Origin: Candidatus Nitrotoga sp. SPKER
GTDB lineage: Bacteria; Pseudomonadota; Gammaproteobacteria; Burkholderiales; Gallionellaceae
Direction of reading: 5' to 3'
DNA length: 64,000 nucleotides
Assembly (NCBI GenBank): GCA_003402285.1
Contig: QFXG01000031.1
Coordinates: 104,713 to 168,712 of the forward strand
This document shows positions 38,466-48,889 of this stretch, in pieces. A model generated the notes under the pieces. That model worked only from the letters and a program-made list of their open reading frames with translations. It had not been told where the DNA came from and did not search any database. The stretch's first letter is position 1. Every line of letters begins with the position of its first letter. The position numbers were made by a program, and so were the translations under genes.

Positions 38466-41400
38466 ATGAAATTGAAAGCAATCGCTGCGGCAATCATGTG
38501 GTTGCCCGGTTTTGAGCCAGAAGACAACGCCCCGATTGTTTTGCAAGGGCCGGTTGTCACGCAACGCGAAGCCGAGATCATCCCGTTTTCCAAAGCGCTG
38601 GCTGCCGAAGTCGCAACAATCAAAGCAGTATGGCCGCGTCTCGATGCCGTCACGTTTTTCGGTTTATCCGGCAACGTCACCAAATTCGAGGCTAACATTG
38701 CCGCAATCGAATGCCTGCGCAAGCTGGAGTCCGAGAAGAGGCAAGCGACCACGGAAGATCGGGAAGTGCTCAACCGTTACACCGGTTGGGGCGGCATTCC
38801 GCAAACATTCAATGATGACCAGAAAGAACAATCGTGGGTTGCCCGCGCTGAACGCCTCAAGGCATTGCTGAGTGAAGATGAGTACCAATCTGCTGAAGCC
38901 AGCACACCAAACGCCCACTACACCGCCCTGGAAGTCATCGAGGCGACGTGGAGTATGGTGGAACGGTTGGGTTTCAAGGGTGGCCGCATTCTTGAGCCAT
39001 CAGCCGGTGCTGGTTATTTTCTTGGCGCGATGCCGCAGGAGATTGCCCAGCAAAGCACCGTCACAGCAATTGAACTCGATCAACTATCGGCGCGCATCCT
39101 GAAGGCTCTTTACGGGGATTTCGGGGTAAACGTCATACAGAGCGGGTTTGAGGCGGCAAAGCTGCCGGATGAGTTTTACGATCTGGCTATCTCGAATGTT
39201 CCGTTCGGGAATTACCAGGTGCCGGAACTGCGCAACGTTCCCTACGCCAACTTCCTGATCCACGATTACTTCTTTGCGAAAGCGATGGAAGTTGTCAGGC
39301 CGGGCGGGTTGGTTGTGTTCATCACGTCCTCCGGGACGCTGGACAAGTGTGACGACAAGGTGCGGCAATATCTTGGCAGCAAGGCTAATTTGGTGGCAGC
39401 AGTTCGCCTGCCCAATACCGCTTTCAAGAGAATCGCCAACACCGAAGTGACGACCGACATACTGGTGCTGCAAAAACCGCTGGAAGGGCGTAGCAGTAAA
39501 AAAGGCTGGATGGAAACACTCGTTCTGCCGGAAACATCCCCGATCTACGGGGAGAGCAGGGAATACTGGAGACATCAACAAATATCGTGCAACCAGTATT
39601 TTGCCGAGAACCCTCAATGGGTCATCGGCAAGCTTGCACTGACTGAAAACGGATACCAGAAATCGACTGGCTGCATATTCGAGGGCAACCTTGAAGCCGC
39701 ACTGGCCGAAAAGGTGTCCATGCTGCCGGAAGGTATCTACGCGGCGATTCGGGAAGTTGAAAAAACAAAAGCTGTTTTGCGTCTGGAGTACAACGCCCAG
39801 GGTCGCCCAGGTTTCAGGGTGATTGACGGCAAGGTGTATGAAACAAATGACGGGTTGGAAGCGTCGCAATTCATCGCGCCGCAAAAAACGCTGGAACGCA
39901 TCGCTGGCATGTGCGGTATCCGTGATGCGGCACGCAAGATTGTTCGGTCACAAGTTGAAACCGGGGATGAGGCGATTCTTGCCGCTTACCGGTTGACACT
40001 GAATATCGAATACGACCACTTCGTCGCAAAATGCGGGAGCATCCACACCAAGGCAAACAGGGCCGCTTTCAAAGGTGATCCCGATCTGCCGTTGCTGATG
40101 TCGCTGGAACGCTGGGATGGGGAAACTCAGACCGCCGAAAAGGCAGACATCTTTTTTCAGCGCACGGTGGGGATGTTCAAAAAGGTCGATCATTGCGAAA
40201 CCTCGGAAGAGGCGTTGCTGGTCAGCCTGACCGAGTGTGGCCACGTCGTAGAAAACCGGATTGGCCAATTGCTCGGGAAACCGGGCAGCGAAGCCATGAA
40301 GGAGCTCGAAGCGTTGGGCGCGGTATTCCTCGATCCGCAAACCGGCAATTGGGAAACCAAAGACAGTTATCTTGCCGGTAATGTCCGTAATAAATTATCT
40401 GCTGCCAGGGTGTCGGGTGAGCGTTTCAGCCGAAATGCGCAAGCATTGGAAGCCGTGATTCCCGATGATCTGACACCAGGCGAGATCGGTGCGCGCATCG
40501 GATCCACCTGGATACCGACAAGCGATTACGAAGCATTCCTTGATGAAACTCTGGAGTGCAACGGAAACACCGTGACGTTCAACCAGGCAGCAGGCGCGTG
40601 GAATATCGACACGCATTACAGTACCAAATCGTCGATAGCAGCTACGCAGACGTATGGAACCGAGCGGGTAAATGCAGCAACCCTGTTCGACCAGGCATTG
40701 AATCAAACCGTGCCGACCGTGCATGATCCTGATCCCGAGGATCGTGACAAGCGCGTGGTCAACCAGAAGGAGACCATCGCGGCACGCGAGAAGCAGCAGT
40801 CGCTCAAGGAGAAATTTCAGGAGTGGTTGTGGTCCGATCAGGAACGAGCACTAAGACTGGCAAGGCTTTACAACGATACGTTCAACAGCGTTGTGCCGCG
40901 CAGGTTTGATGGTCGGCATCTGGTGTTGCCGGGATATTCCCGGATAGTCAGCCTGCACGAGCATCAGCGGGATGCCATCTGGCGTATTGTTGCGAGTCAG
41001 CTAAACACCTTGCTTGCCCATGTTGTTGGGGCTGGCAAGACGCTGACTTGCATCTGTGCCGGCATGGAGCTTCGTCGCCTAGGCAAGGCAAGCAAACCGA
41101 TGTATGTGGTGCCAAACCACATGCTTCACCAGTTTGCAGCCGAGTTCCTGCGTGCGTATCCCGGCGCCAACATCCTGATTGCGTCGAAAGACGATCTTCA
41201 GGGGGACAAGCGCCGTCAGCTTCTTTCCCGTATTGCCACCGGCGATTGGGATGGTGTGCTGATTACGCATGCTTCGTTCGAGCGCATCAAGATGAGCGAT
41301 GGATTCATGGAGGAATATATCCAGAATGAAATCGATCTCATTGAAGATGCCATTCGCGCTGAAAAGCAGGATCGCGGTAACCGCATCATCAAGGAGCTGG

Positions 41401-43373
41401 CCCGTGCGAAAAAAGCATGGGAAGCAAAACTGGCAAAGCTGTCAGGTAAAAACAAGAAGGATGAAATTCTGTCCTTCGAGCAATTGGGCATCGACTGGAT
41501 GTTTGTCGATGAAGCGCATCTGTTCAAGAACTTGTGGAGGTTCAGCAAGATGACACGGGTTGCCGGATTGCCTAACAGCAATTCGGAGCGGGCATTCGAC
41601 ATGTTCGTCAAGACTCGCAGCGTCATGGCAAAACACAAGGGCAGAGCAGGCGTGGTGTTCGCGACTGGCACGCCGGTGTCCAACAGCATGGCCGAAATGT
41701 GGGTCATGCAGCGATACCTGCAACCGAAGACGATGGAAGCCTTTCAGGTGGGGATGTTTGACACCTGGGCAGGCAACTTCGGCGAGTCGGTAACGGCTCT
41801 GGAGCTGGCTCCGGATGGTAGAGGCTACCGGATGCATACCCGTTTCGCGAAGTTCGTCAATCTTCCAGAACTGATGTCCATGTTCGGTGAGGTGGCGGAT
41901 ATTCGCACTGCGGAGATGCTGAAATTGCCGGTGCCAGATGCGCACAAGGAAACTGTAACGATCAAGCCGACAGATGACTTGAAAGCACTCGTCCAAACCC
42001 TCGTGGAGCGGGCAGAAGCAATAAGGAACGGCAACGTCAGTCCCTCTGTGGACAACATGCTGGCCGTTACCAACGATGGCCGCAAGGCCGCGTTGGACAT
42101 GCGTCTGATCGATTTATTCGCCGAGGTCGAGAATGGCAAGGTGAACCATTGTGCCGAGAAAGTATTCGGTATCTGGGGGGAAACCATGCTGTTCCGTGGA
42201 ACACAAATTGTGTTCTGCGACCTGTCCACTCCGGTGGAAAACGGTCGGTTCAGCGTGTATCAGGCGTTGCGTCAAAATCTGGTAGAGAGAGGCGTTCCAA
42301 TCGAGGACATCGCCTTCATTCACGACTACGAGAGCGATGCAGCCAAGGAAGAGCTTTTCAAGGCCGCGCGTGATGGGCGTATCCGCATCCTTCTGGGCAG
42401 CACGCAGAAGATGGGGGTCGGGACAAACATCCAGACCCGGTTGGCGGCACTGCATCATCTGGATGCCCCATGGCGGCCATCTGATGTGGAGCAAAGGGAG
42501 GGGCGCATCATTCGCCAGGGCAACCTGAACGAGCGTGTGCGCATCTACCGTTATGTAACCGAAGGCTCGTTCGATGCCTACATCTGGCAAACGCTTGAGA
42601 CAAAGGCGAGATTCATCGCACAAGTCATGCAAGGGGATACCGGGATGCGTAGCGCAGAGGATGTTGAATTGGCCGCGTTGTCTTATGCGGAGGTGAAAGC
42701 CTTGGCGTCAGGCAATCCGCTGGTGCTGGAAAAAGCGGGGGTCGATACCGAACTTGCCAAGCTGTCGTTGCTCAGGTCTCAATGGGATCAGCAGCAATGG
42801 CGCAACAAGCAGGAACTGGCAACCTTGCCAGGTCGCATCGAGCGCGTCCAGGCCAGAATTACCGGCATTGAGTCCGACATGGCTTCCCGGCAAGACGTAT
42901 CTGGTAGCAAATTCCTGATGGAAGTAGAGGGGAAACGCTATACAGATCGCGCCGAAGCGGGAAAGGCACTTTTGTACGCTGTGTATGGAGTGAAGTCAGG
43001 CGGTGATCGGATAGTGGGTCAAATTGCCGGGTTCCGTGTTGCCGTGCAGTTGTCGGCATTACAGGAAATGGGCGGACAACTGGTTGTCCTGGGAGGTGTC
43101 GAGTATCGATGCGGCCAGGCGGAATCAGCGCAAGGTTTTGTGCGTGTACTCGAAAACTCACTCAACAGGATGGAACAGTGGCTCCTGGAAGAGCAGGAGA
43201 ATTTGGCCAGAACCGAGAAACGCATGGCCGACATTCAGGCCGAAGCCGCAAAGCCGTTTGACAAGGCTGCGCGGCTGGAGTGGTTAAAACAACGGCAACG
43301 AGAAATCGAAGCCGAGCTCGATTTGAGCAAGGGCGAAAACACCGCTGTTGATGAAACAGAGGAAATAGCCTGA
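38466..43373 (+). CDS. Giant N6-methylase-like/SNF2-DEAH helicase fusion (DarB-like)
   Basis: RYTGWGGIPQTF, ILEPSAGAGYFLGAMP, AISNVPFGNY, AHVVGAGKTLTCICAG, FVDEAHLFKN, DVEQREGRIIRQGN. Confidence 0.88.
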   Translation: MKLKAIAAAIMWLPGFEPEDNAPIVLQGPVVTQREAEIIPFSKALAAEVATIKAVWPRLDAVTFFGLSGNVTKFEANIAAIECLRKLESEKRQATTEDREVLNRYTGWGGIPQTFNDDQKEQSWVARAERLKALLSEDEYQSAEASTPNAHYTALEVIEATWSMVERLGFKGGRILEPSAGAGYFLGAMPQEIAQQSTVTAIELDQLSARILKALYGDFGVNVIQSGFEAAKLPDEFYDLAISNVPFGNYQVPELRNVPYANFLIHDYFFAKAMEVVRPGGLVVFITSSGTLDKCDDKVRQYLGSKANLVAAVRLPNTAFKRIANTEVTTDILVLQKPLEGRSSKKGWMETLVLPETSPIYGESREYWRHQQISCNQYFAENPQWVIGKLALTENGYQKSTGCIFEGNLEAALAEKVSMLPEGIYAAIREVEKTKAVLRLEYNAQGRPGFRVIDGKVYETNDGLEASQFIAPQKTLERIAGMCGIRDAARKIVRSQVETGDEAILAAYRLTLNIEYDHFVAKCGSIHTKANRAAFKGDPDLPLLMSLERWDGETQTAEKADIFFQRTVGMFKKVDHCETSEEALLVSLTECGHVVENRIGQLLGKPGSEAMKELEALGAVFLDPQTGNWETKDSYLAGNVRNKLSAARVSGERFSRNAQALEAVIPDDLTPGEIGARIGSTWIPTSDYEAFLDETLECNGNTVTFNQAAGAWNIDTHYSTKSSIAATQTYGTERVNAATLFDQALNQTVPTVHDPDPEDRDKRVVNQKETIAAREKQQSLKEKFQEWLWSDQERALRLARLYNDTFNSVVPRRFDGRHLVLPGYSRIVSLHEHQRDAIWRIVASQLNTLLAHVVGAGKTLTCICAGMELRRLGKASKPMYVVPNHMLHQFAAEFLRAYPGANILIASKDDLQGDKRRQLLSRIATGDWDGVLITHASFERIKMSDGFMEEYIQNEIDLIEDAIRAEKQDRGNRIIKELARAKKAWEAKLAKLSGKNKKDEILSFEQLGIDWMFVDEAHLFKNLWRFSKMTRVAGLPNSNSERAFDMFVKTRSVMAKHKGRAGVVFATGTPVSNSMAEMWVMQRYLQPKTMEAFQVGMFDTWAGNFGESVTALELAPDGRGYRMHTRFAKFVNLPELMSMFGEVADIRTAEMLKLPVPDAHKETVTIKPTDDLKALVQTLVERAEAIRNGNVSPSVDNMLAVTNDGRKAALDMRLIDLFAEVENGKVNHCAEKVFGIWGETMLFRGTQIVFCDLSTPVENGRFSVYQALRQNLVERGVPIEDIAFIHDYESDAAKEELFKAARDGRIRILLGSTQKMGVGTNIQTRLAALHHLDAPWRPSDVEQREGRIIRQGNLNERVRIYRYVTEGSFDAYIWQTLETKARFIAQVMQGDTGMRSAEDVELAALSYAEVKALASGNPLVLEKAGVDTELAKLSLLRSQWDQQQWRNKQELATLPGRIERVQARITGIESDMASRQDVSGSKFLMEVEGKRYTDRAEAGKALLYAVYGVKSGGDRIVGQIAGFRVAVQLSALQEMGGQLVVLGGVEYRCGQAESAQGFVRVLENSLNRMEQWLLEEQENLARTEKRMADIQAEAAKPFDKAARLEWLKQRQREIEAELDLSKGENTAVDETEEIA

Positions 43374-43480
43374 AGAAAATTCAAGTCGCTGCGTAATGCA
43401 GTGACGTGAAGAGGCCGCTGGCCTTGCCGGAAGGTAAAACAGCATCAAGCATCGTATCGGGCAACCGGTTCGATTCAAGC

Positions 43481-43557
43481 AACCCCACGGGGACATCCAT
43501 TGTCCCTCTGGGGCGTGGTGTCTCCGTTTTTTTGTTTTAACAAAAAGGAGAAACACC
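43481..43557 (+). promoter_or_regulatory. Two-hairpin leader, copy 7 (recT)
   Basis: CCCCacGGGGACA...TGTCCCtctGGGG; GGTGTCTCC...GGAGaaACACC. Confidence 0.75.
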
Positions 43558-44613
43558 ATGGCATTACAAGCACTCAAAAACATCAACCGTACCGCCGCAG
43601 CCAATAACGAGCAACCGCAGGGCTTCCCGGCAATGCTTGAACAGTTCAAGGGAGAAATCGCCCGCGCGCTGCCCAAGCACATCAATCCTGACCGCATGGC
43701 ACGCATTGCGCTCACGGCGTTTCGCATGACCCCGAAGCTGGGGGAGTGCGACCCGCGCAGTGTGTTTGCCGCCGTCATCCAGTCCTCGCAACTTGGACTG
43801 GAAGTGGGGCTGATGGGCGAAGCTCACCTTGTCCCGTTTGGCAACCAATGCCAGCTCATTCCGGGTTACACCGGATTGATGAAGCTGGCGCGTCAGAGTG
43901 GATTGGTGCAGGACATCTATGCACACGAGGTGCGCATGAACGACACGTTCGCGCTAAAACTCGGCATGGAACGAAGCCTGGAACACGAACCGCTGACTGC
44001 ACCGGGCGGCTTCCCCGCGTCTGATGAAGAACGCGGAGAAGTGGTTGGCTTCTATGCGGTAGGCGTCCTCAAGGATGGCAGCAGGACGTTTGTCGCAATG
44101 GGGCGCAAAGAAGTCGAAAGCATCCGTGATGGCAGTCGCGGCTACCAGGCAGCCAGAAAATACAAGAAGGAATCCGTCTGGGATACCGACTTTGTGGCGA
44201 TGGGGCTGAAAACGGTCATCCGGCGCATCTGCAAGTTCTTGCCTAAATCACCCGAGCTGGCAACAGCACTGGCGATGGATGAAAAAGCGCATGCAGGCCA
44301 AGGTCAAAACCTGAATCTGAACGACGTGATCGACGGCAGTTACGCGCCGGTTGATGTCGCTGAGGGGGCGGAAGAGATCAAGGACAAACCACCAGCCAAA
44401 GCCGAGAGCCAACCGCAATCGGCAAAGGCAGTGAGCAAACTCGAAAAGCTGGACAAGGTTGTCGCGGCTTTGAAATCAGCCAGCACTGTTGAGGCATTGG
44501 ATGAGATTTATATCCGTGCCGAAGTGGATCTGGAGGATGCAGAGCTTGATGTCGCGCTGCGCGAGTATCGTAAATGCAAAGACGCGATCACTGAACAAGG
44601 CAGCCTGGTTTAA
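43558..44613 (+). CDS. recT: RecT single-strand annealing protein
   Basis: [70 protein letters not shown]. Confidence 0.93.
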   Translation: MALQALKNINRTAAANNEQPQGFPAMLEQFKGEIARALPKHINPDRMARIALTAFRMTPKLGECDPRSVFAAVIQSSQLGLEVGLMGEAHLVPFGNQCQLIPGYTGLMKLARQSGLVQDIYAHEVRMNDTFALKLGMERSLEHEPLTAPGGFPASDEERGEVVGFYAVGVLKDGSRTFVAMGRKEVESIRDGSRGYQAARKYKKESVWDTDFVAMGLKTVIRRICKFLPKSPELATALAMDEKAHAGQGQNLNLNDVIDGSYAPVDVAEGAEEIKDKPPAKAESQPQSAKAVSKLEKLDKVVAALKSASTVEALDEIYIRAEVDLEDAELDVALREYRKCKDAITEQGSLV

Positions 44614-44687
44614 CCACCCTCACGGGGACATCGTTCCCCTCTGGGGAATGGTGTCTTCTTTTTATATTTTATCAAAGGAGAAATACC
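44612..44687 (+). promoter_or_regulatory. Two-hairpin leader, copy 8 (ssb)
   Basis: ACCCtcacGGGGA...TTCCCCtctGGGG; GGTGTcTTC...GGAGaaATACC with G-U compensation. Confidence 0.75.
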
Positions 44688-45113
44688 ATGTTGAACAAAG
44701 TGCAATTAATCGGCCGTCTTGGAAAAGACCCGGAAATTCGTTACACCCAGGGGAGCGAAGCAGTCGCAAATGTTTCCCTGGCAACTTCCGAGTCATGGAA
44801 AGACAAGAATGGTGAGAAACAGGAGAAAACAGAGTGGCACAACCTCGTGTTCTATCGCCGCCTGGCAGAAATGGTTGGTGAGCACCTCAAGAAGGGCGCG
44901 CTAATCTATGTCGAAGGCAAGATCACGACCGAGAAATATCAGAAAGATGGGGAGGATCGTTACGTCACAAAAATTGTTGTCTCCGAGATGAAAATGCTCG
45001 GCGGCAACAAGACGGATGATGAGTCCCACGTTGCAGCACCCGCACCCGCTGCCAACAAAGGCAAAACCACAAAGGCAGGCCAAAAGCCCAAATTGGACGA
45101 AGGCTCTTTCTAA
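44688..45113 (+). CDS. ssb: Single-stranded DNA-binding protein
   Basis: [61 protein letters not shown]. Confidence 0.95.
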   Translation: MLNKVQLIGRLGKDPEIRYTQGSEAVANVSLATSESWKDKNGEKQEKTEWHNLVFYRRLAEMVGEHLKKGALIYVEGKITTEKYQKDGEDRYVTKIVVSEMKMLGGNKTDDESHVAAPAPAANKGKTTKAGQKPKLDEGSF

Positions 45114-45117
45114 AATC

Positions 45118-45256
45118 AACCACCCACCGGGGGAATCATCCCCCATGGGGTGCTTCTTTGCCGGTGGTTTTACAACCACCCGCCCACACGGGACACACCA
45201 ATACATCCCGCTGGGTGCTTTGGCGTGTCCCATGCGGGATAGACCAAGGAGGCATC
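45118..45256 (+). promoter_or_regulatory. Tandem or divergent leader, copy 9 (TOPRIM gene)
   Basis: CCCaccGGGGG...CCCCCatGGGG followed by a second C/G-stem unit and GGTGC...TTGG / CCAAGGAGGCATC before ATG. Confidence 0.55.
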
Positions 45257-46324
45257 ATGGAAGCGAAGGAATTGAAGTTGTTGGCCGCAGGACGCTGGGA
45301 AAGCATTGTTGCATCGCTTGCCCCGCAGCTTGGCCAGGCAGTAGAGCGCACGCCGAATCATGTACCGTGCCCCGTGCATGGCGGGACAGATGGATTCAGG
45401 CTGTTTCGGGATTTTGAAGATACGGGTGGCGGTGTGTGCAACACATGCGGCATCCATCACGATGGATATACGCTGCTCATGTGGGCGAACGGATGGGATT
45501 TTCTAACTACCCACCGCGCCATACACGACATGCTGTTGGGCAGCGGCGAGAAGTATTACGCGCCCTTGCCAGCCAAAAAAGTGTGTGTCAAAAAAGAGGA
45601 AAACAGGCAGGACATTCGCGATTCCCTGAATCATGTATGGAAAGTCAGTGTTCCTCTGACCTCACCCGAAGCGCGGGCAGCAAGGTTGTATTTTGCGAAC
45701 CGTGGAATCGGGCAGATCGACTATCGAAAAGTTGATGGCAGGATGATCCGTTTTGTCCCTTCGCTTGAGTATTACGAAGAGGGAAAGCCGGTCGGCACGT
45801 ACCCCGCCATTGTCGCGATGGTGTGCGATGCAAACGGTCGTCCTTCGACCGTGCATCGCTCATACATCACACACGATGGCGAGAAAGCCAAAGTCCCGTC
45901 CCCCAAGAAAATGATGCGGCACTGTGCCGATAATTTGTTTGGTGCGATGAGGATAGCGACACAAGGTGATAGCAGGGTATTGGCAATCACAGAAGGCATC
46001 GAAACAGCACTGGCCGTCATGGGTGCTTTTAACGTGCCTGTATGGGCTGCCGGCAACGCCTACTTGCTGGAAAACTTCGTGCCGCCAAAAGGTGCTGATG
46101 TGGTGATCTATGCCGACAAAGATCGGCCTTCCAGAATTCATCCGGAAGGTCACGGGTTGAGCTCGGCGAAGTCACTGGTAAAACGCCTGTGGAAAGAAGG
46201 CGTAAAGGCCAGCATCAAGTTGCCTGACACAGATATTCCGCGAGGGATGAAATCTGTTGACTGGCTGGATGTGGTCAATGGCGACGTGCATCAGGCATTC
46301 GCCAAAAAAACCGCCATACGGTAA
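45257..46324 (+). CDS. Primase-like zinc-binding/TOPRIM protein
   Basis: CPVHGGTDGFRLFRDFEDTGGGVCNTCG zinc motif, VLAITEGIETALAVMGAF and VVIYADKDR TOPRIM motifs. Confidence 0.85.
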   Translation: MEAKELKLLAAGRWESIVASLAPQLGQAVERTPNHVPCPVHGGTDGFRLFRDFEDTGGGVCNTCGIHHDGYTLLMWANGWDFLTTHRAIHDMLLGSGEKYYAPLPAKKVCVKKEENRQDIRDSLNHVWKVSVPLTSPEARAARLYFANRGIGQIDYRKVDGRMIRFVPSLEYYEEGKPVGTYPAIVAMVCDANGRPSTVHRSYITHDGEKAKVPSPKKMMRHCADNLFGAMRIATQGDSRVLAITEGIETALAVMGAFNVPVWAAGNAYLLENFVPPKGADVVIYADKDRPSRIHPEGHGLSSAKSLVKRLWKEGVKASIKLPDTDIPRGMKSVDWLDVVNGDVHQAFAKKTAIR

Positions 46325-46365
46325 GCAAGCCAGTTTCATGGGCATGCTTGTCCAGGGCTGTTTTA

Positions 46366-46385
46366 CCCCGCTTGCGGGGCTTTTT
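46366..46385 (+). terminator. Rho-independent terminator
   Basis: CCCCGcttgCGGGGcTTTTT. Confidence 0.8.
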
Positions 46386-46438
46386 ATGACGCATTCGATG
46401 AGTGCGCCATAAAAAGTGAATTCATCCTCAAGGCTATG

Positions 46439-46500
46439 CCTTGAGCTGATATTGGCGGCTGACCAATCAAAACAAACAGAAGGCGAGCAATCGTTATAAC
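46439..46500 (+). repeat. Dispersed conserved intergenic element, copy B
   Basis: CCTTGAGCTGATATTGGCGGCTGACCAATCAAAACAAACAGAAGGCGAGCAATCGTTATAAC; only a few substitutions from copy A. Confidence 0.7.
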
Positions 46501-46565
46501 TACCCTATCGGGGATACATCCCCGACAGGGCTTGTGTCCCCTTTTTTATTTCAAGGAGACACAAA
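46501..46565 (+). promoter_or_regulatory. Two-hairpin leader, copy 10 (radC)
   Basis: CCCTatCGGGG...CCCCGacAGGG; TTGTGTC...GGAGACACAA before ATG. Confidence 0.75.
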
Positions 46566-47165
46566 ATGAATATCCAACATTGCAGCACACCTGATTTATT
46601 GTCCGTCCTGGTAGGAAAAGGGATGGCTAAAAAGATATCACAAGTTCCACTTTCCGTTTTATTTGGAATGCGTGCAAATCGTCAGGAAATGATTTGCGAA
46701 AACGAAGCTCAGTATGTGCCCGCACCTATCATCTCCGCAGCCAAAGAGTTGTTTGCGCGGGCACTCAAAGAGGACATTAGCATCCATCCGATTTCATTTA
46801 ATTCACCCAATGTGGTCAAGGATTACTTGAGGCTGGTGTTGGGTGGACGGCAGCAGGAAGTATTCATGGTGCTGTTTCTCGATGCCCAGCATCGTCTTAT
46901 CGCTTCGGAAGAGCTGTTTCACGGGACGCTCACACAAACCAGCGTGTATCCACGCGAGGTTGTCAAACGCGCCCTGATACACAACGCGGCAGCGGTAATG
47001 CTGAGCCACAACCATCCTTCAGGGGTGGCAGAGCCAAGCAGCGCCGACCGCATGCTAACTGATGCACTGAAGCAAGCCCTTGGATTGGTAGATGTTCGAG
47101 TTCTCGATCACATTGTGATCGGCGAGCAAGAAGCATTGTCTTTTGCCGAACGAGGTTTGATATGA
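46566..47165 (+). CDS. radC: RadC-family JAB-domain protein
   Basis: [40 protein letters not shown]. Confidence 0.92.
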   Translation: MNIQHCSTPDLLSVLVGKGMAKKISQVPLSVLFGMRANRQEMICENEAQYVPAPIISAAKELFARALKEDISIHPISFNSPNVVKDYLRLVLGGRQQEVFMVLFLDAQHRLIASEELFHGTLTQTSVYPREVVKRALIHNAAAVMLSHNHPSGVAEPSSADRMLTDALKQALGLVDVRVLDHIVIGEQEALSFAERGLI

Positions 47166-47392
47166 GTGTGCCTGAAAGAAAGACGTATCTGTACTTCATC
47201 AATCTTGACGAACGCGGCGAGTTTTATGCTGATGTTCGTGATGAAAGCAATAACACCATTTTCGAGATCAAGGGTTTTGATATTTTTGAAGATGGCTGGA
47301 TGCGGAACAAGAATGACCTTATGGGGCTGAGAAACCATTTGGTTGGTCTTGGAGTGATGAAGGATGACGATTATTTAACCAGAGAAGCTTGA
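47162..47392 (+). CDS. Hypothetical 76-aa protein
   Basis: ATGA overlap with radC. Confidence 0.6.
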   Translation: MSVPERKTYLYFINLDERGEFYADVRDESNNTIFEIKGFDIFEDGWMRNKNDLMGLRNHLVGLGVMKDDDYLTREA

Positions 47393-47396
47393 ATTT

Positions 47397-47463
47397 AACC
47401 TACGCGGGGACACTTCCCCGCAAGGGGCATGGTGTCTCCGTTTTCCATATAAAGGAGCGCGCC
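47397..47463 (+). promoter_or_regulatory. Two-hairpin leader, copy 11
   Basis: CCtacGCGGGG...CCCCGCaaGGGG; GGTGTCTCC...GGAGcgcgCC (weaker closing stem). Confidence 0.65.
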
Positions 47464-48189
47464 ATGTTTTTTGAAAAGACGTTAGACAAGCGTAGCAAAA
47501 AAGTGATGATTGATTTTGTGACTGGCCATTACAGGTACAACACAATGAACAGTTGGAATCGCTCGACAAGCTATGCGCACAACATAAAGTTGCACAAACT
47601 GGGTCTGACTTCCGAGCAATTGAATGCAGCATACGACATGCTGCAAACGGATTTTTGGGACGAAATCGACCAGCCAATTGCAGACTTCACCTCAGAAATG
47701 AGTGGGAGATACACGATTGGAACCAATGGGCGATCCAGTGGCTACCTCGTCCTTTACAACAGCAAGTATGAGTTGACTGGACACAAGTCGCACTGTCGCA
47801 CCTGCGGCCAAAGAAATTACCGTTATGTTTATACGCCTGACGCTACGGCAGAAGGCGTGATAACGGCTGCGGTGATTGCCAGGGATTACACCATTGGCAA
47901 CAGGTGTGGCGCATGCGGCGCTGAAGGAGAATATGGCCGCGTCAATTACACGTTGCCACCAAAACGCTTGTCGGTGTATCCCGGAAAGAGCATCGACCAG
48001 AATGAGGAATTTTCTGAATGGTCGATGTCAGAACTTCGTAATCACGTTGAACTGGTTCGCCGGTTCGATCAGGCGTGTGACGAAATTCGGGATAATTTCA
48101 TTGAGCTGATTAGGAGTTGCAAGGTTGTCGAAGAGGTTGTAATGATTCCCAAGACCGTGAAGCGGATTGAATGCTGCCACGCATCTTGA
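47464..48189 (+). CDS. Hypothetical protein with two CxxC pairs
   Basis: CRTCGQRNY...CGACGAEGEYG zinc-ribbon-like. Confidence 0.6.
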   Translation: MFFEKTLDKRSKKVMIDFVTGHYRYNTMNSWNRSTSYAHNIKLHKLGLTSEQLNAAYDMLQTDFWDEIDQPIADFTSEMSGRYTIGTNGRSSGYLVLYNSKYELTGHKSHCRTCGQRNYRYVYTPDATAEGVITAAVIARDYTIGNRCGACGAEGEYGRVNYTLPPKRLSVYPGKSIDQNEEFSEWSMSELRNHVELVRRFDQACDEIRDNFIELIRSCKVVEEVVMIPKTVKRIECCHAS

Positions 48190-48228
48190 AATAAGTAATA
48201 AGCAATTCGTCGGTTAATACGGCGAATT

Positions 48229-48297
48229 TAACCCACGCGGGGACACTTCCCCGCAAGGGCATGGTGTCTCCGTTTTTTTCATAAAAAGGAGAACACC
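48229..48297 (+). promoter_or_regulatory. Two-hairpin leader, copy 12 (ardC)
   Basis: CCCacGCGGGG...CCCCGCaaGGG; GGTGTCTCCgTTTTT...AAAAAGGAGaACACC. Confidence 0.75.
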
Positions 48298-48889
48298 ATG
48301 CAAGAAAAATCAAATCGCGCCAACTGGGGCAAATTGTTTTCGGATGCCCTTTCCTGCCCTGGAAAGGTTTCTGAGGCGTACTCGGTATTTCACGATTACA
48401 GCCTTGGCAATGCCATCCTCGCCGCTCTGCAATTAACCGTTAAGGGGCTGCCACTGTCCCCAATCGCTTCCTTCAATAAATGGAAGAAATTGGGGCGGTG
48501 CGTGAAAAAAGGCGAGAAGGCAATTGCATTGGTCATGCCTGTTACCGTCAAAACCAAGTCCAGTGATGAGGTTGAAAACGGTGCTGGATTCAATGACAAC
48601 ACCAGGGAAGTCAGAAGTTCAGGACGCACGATGTTTGTGCTGAAAAATATCTGGTTTTCTTTGGATCAAACAGAGGGAGCGGACTACGCCAACGAGGTGA
48701 CGATTCCAGAGTGGAGCAAGGTGCAAGCCTTGTCCGGTCTGGGAATCACGGAACAACGTTTTGAGTTGCTGGATGGAAACACGCAAGGGTATTCCATTCC
48801 CAACAAGAAACAGCTTTCCGTGTCTCCCGTAGCGCTGATGCCGTGGAAGACGCTTTTCCATGAAATGGCTCACTGCCTGATGCACTCGA
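48298..48889 (+). CDS. ardC: ArdC-like anti-restriction protein, 5' exon (split by group II intron)
   Basis: GNAILAALQL...FNKWKKLGRCVKKGEKAIALVMP...FHEMAHCLMHS (HExxH); reads into intron stop SSAT* if unspliced. Confidence 0.85.

Noticed and set aside
39084-39884. 266-aa - strand ORF inside the methylase/helicase gene
   Set aside because: Shadow ORF in GC-rich coding sequence; methylase motifs are on the + strand.
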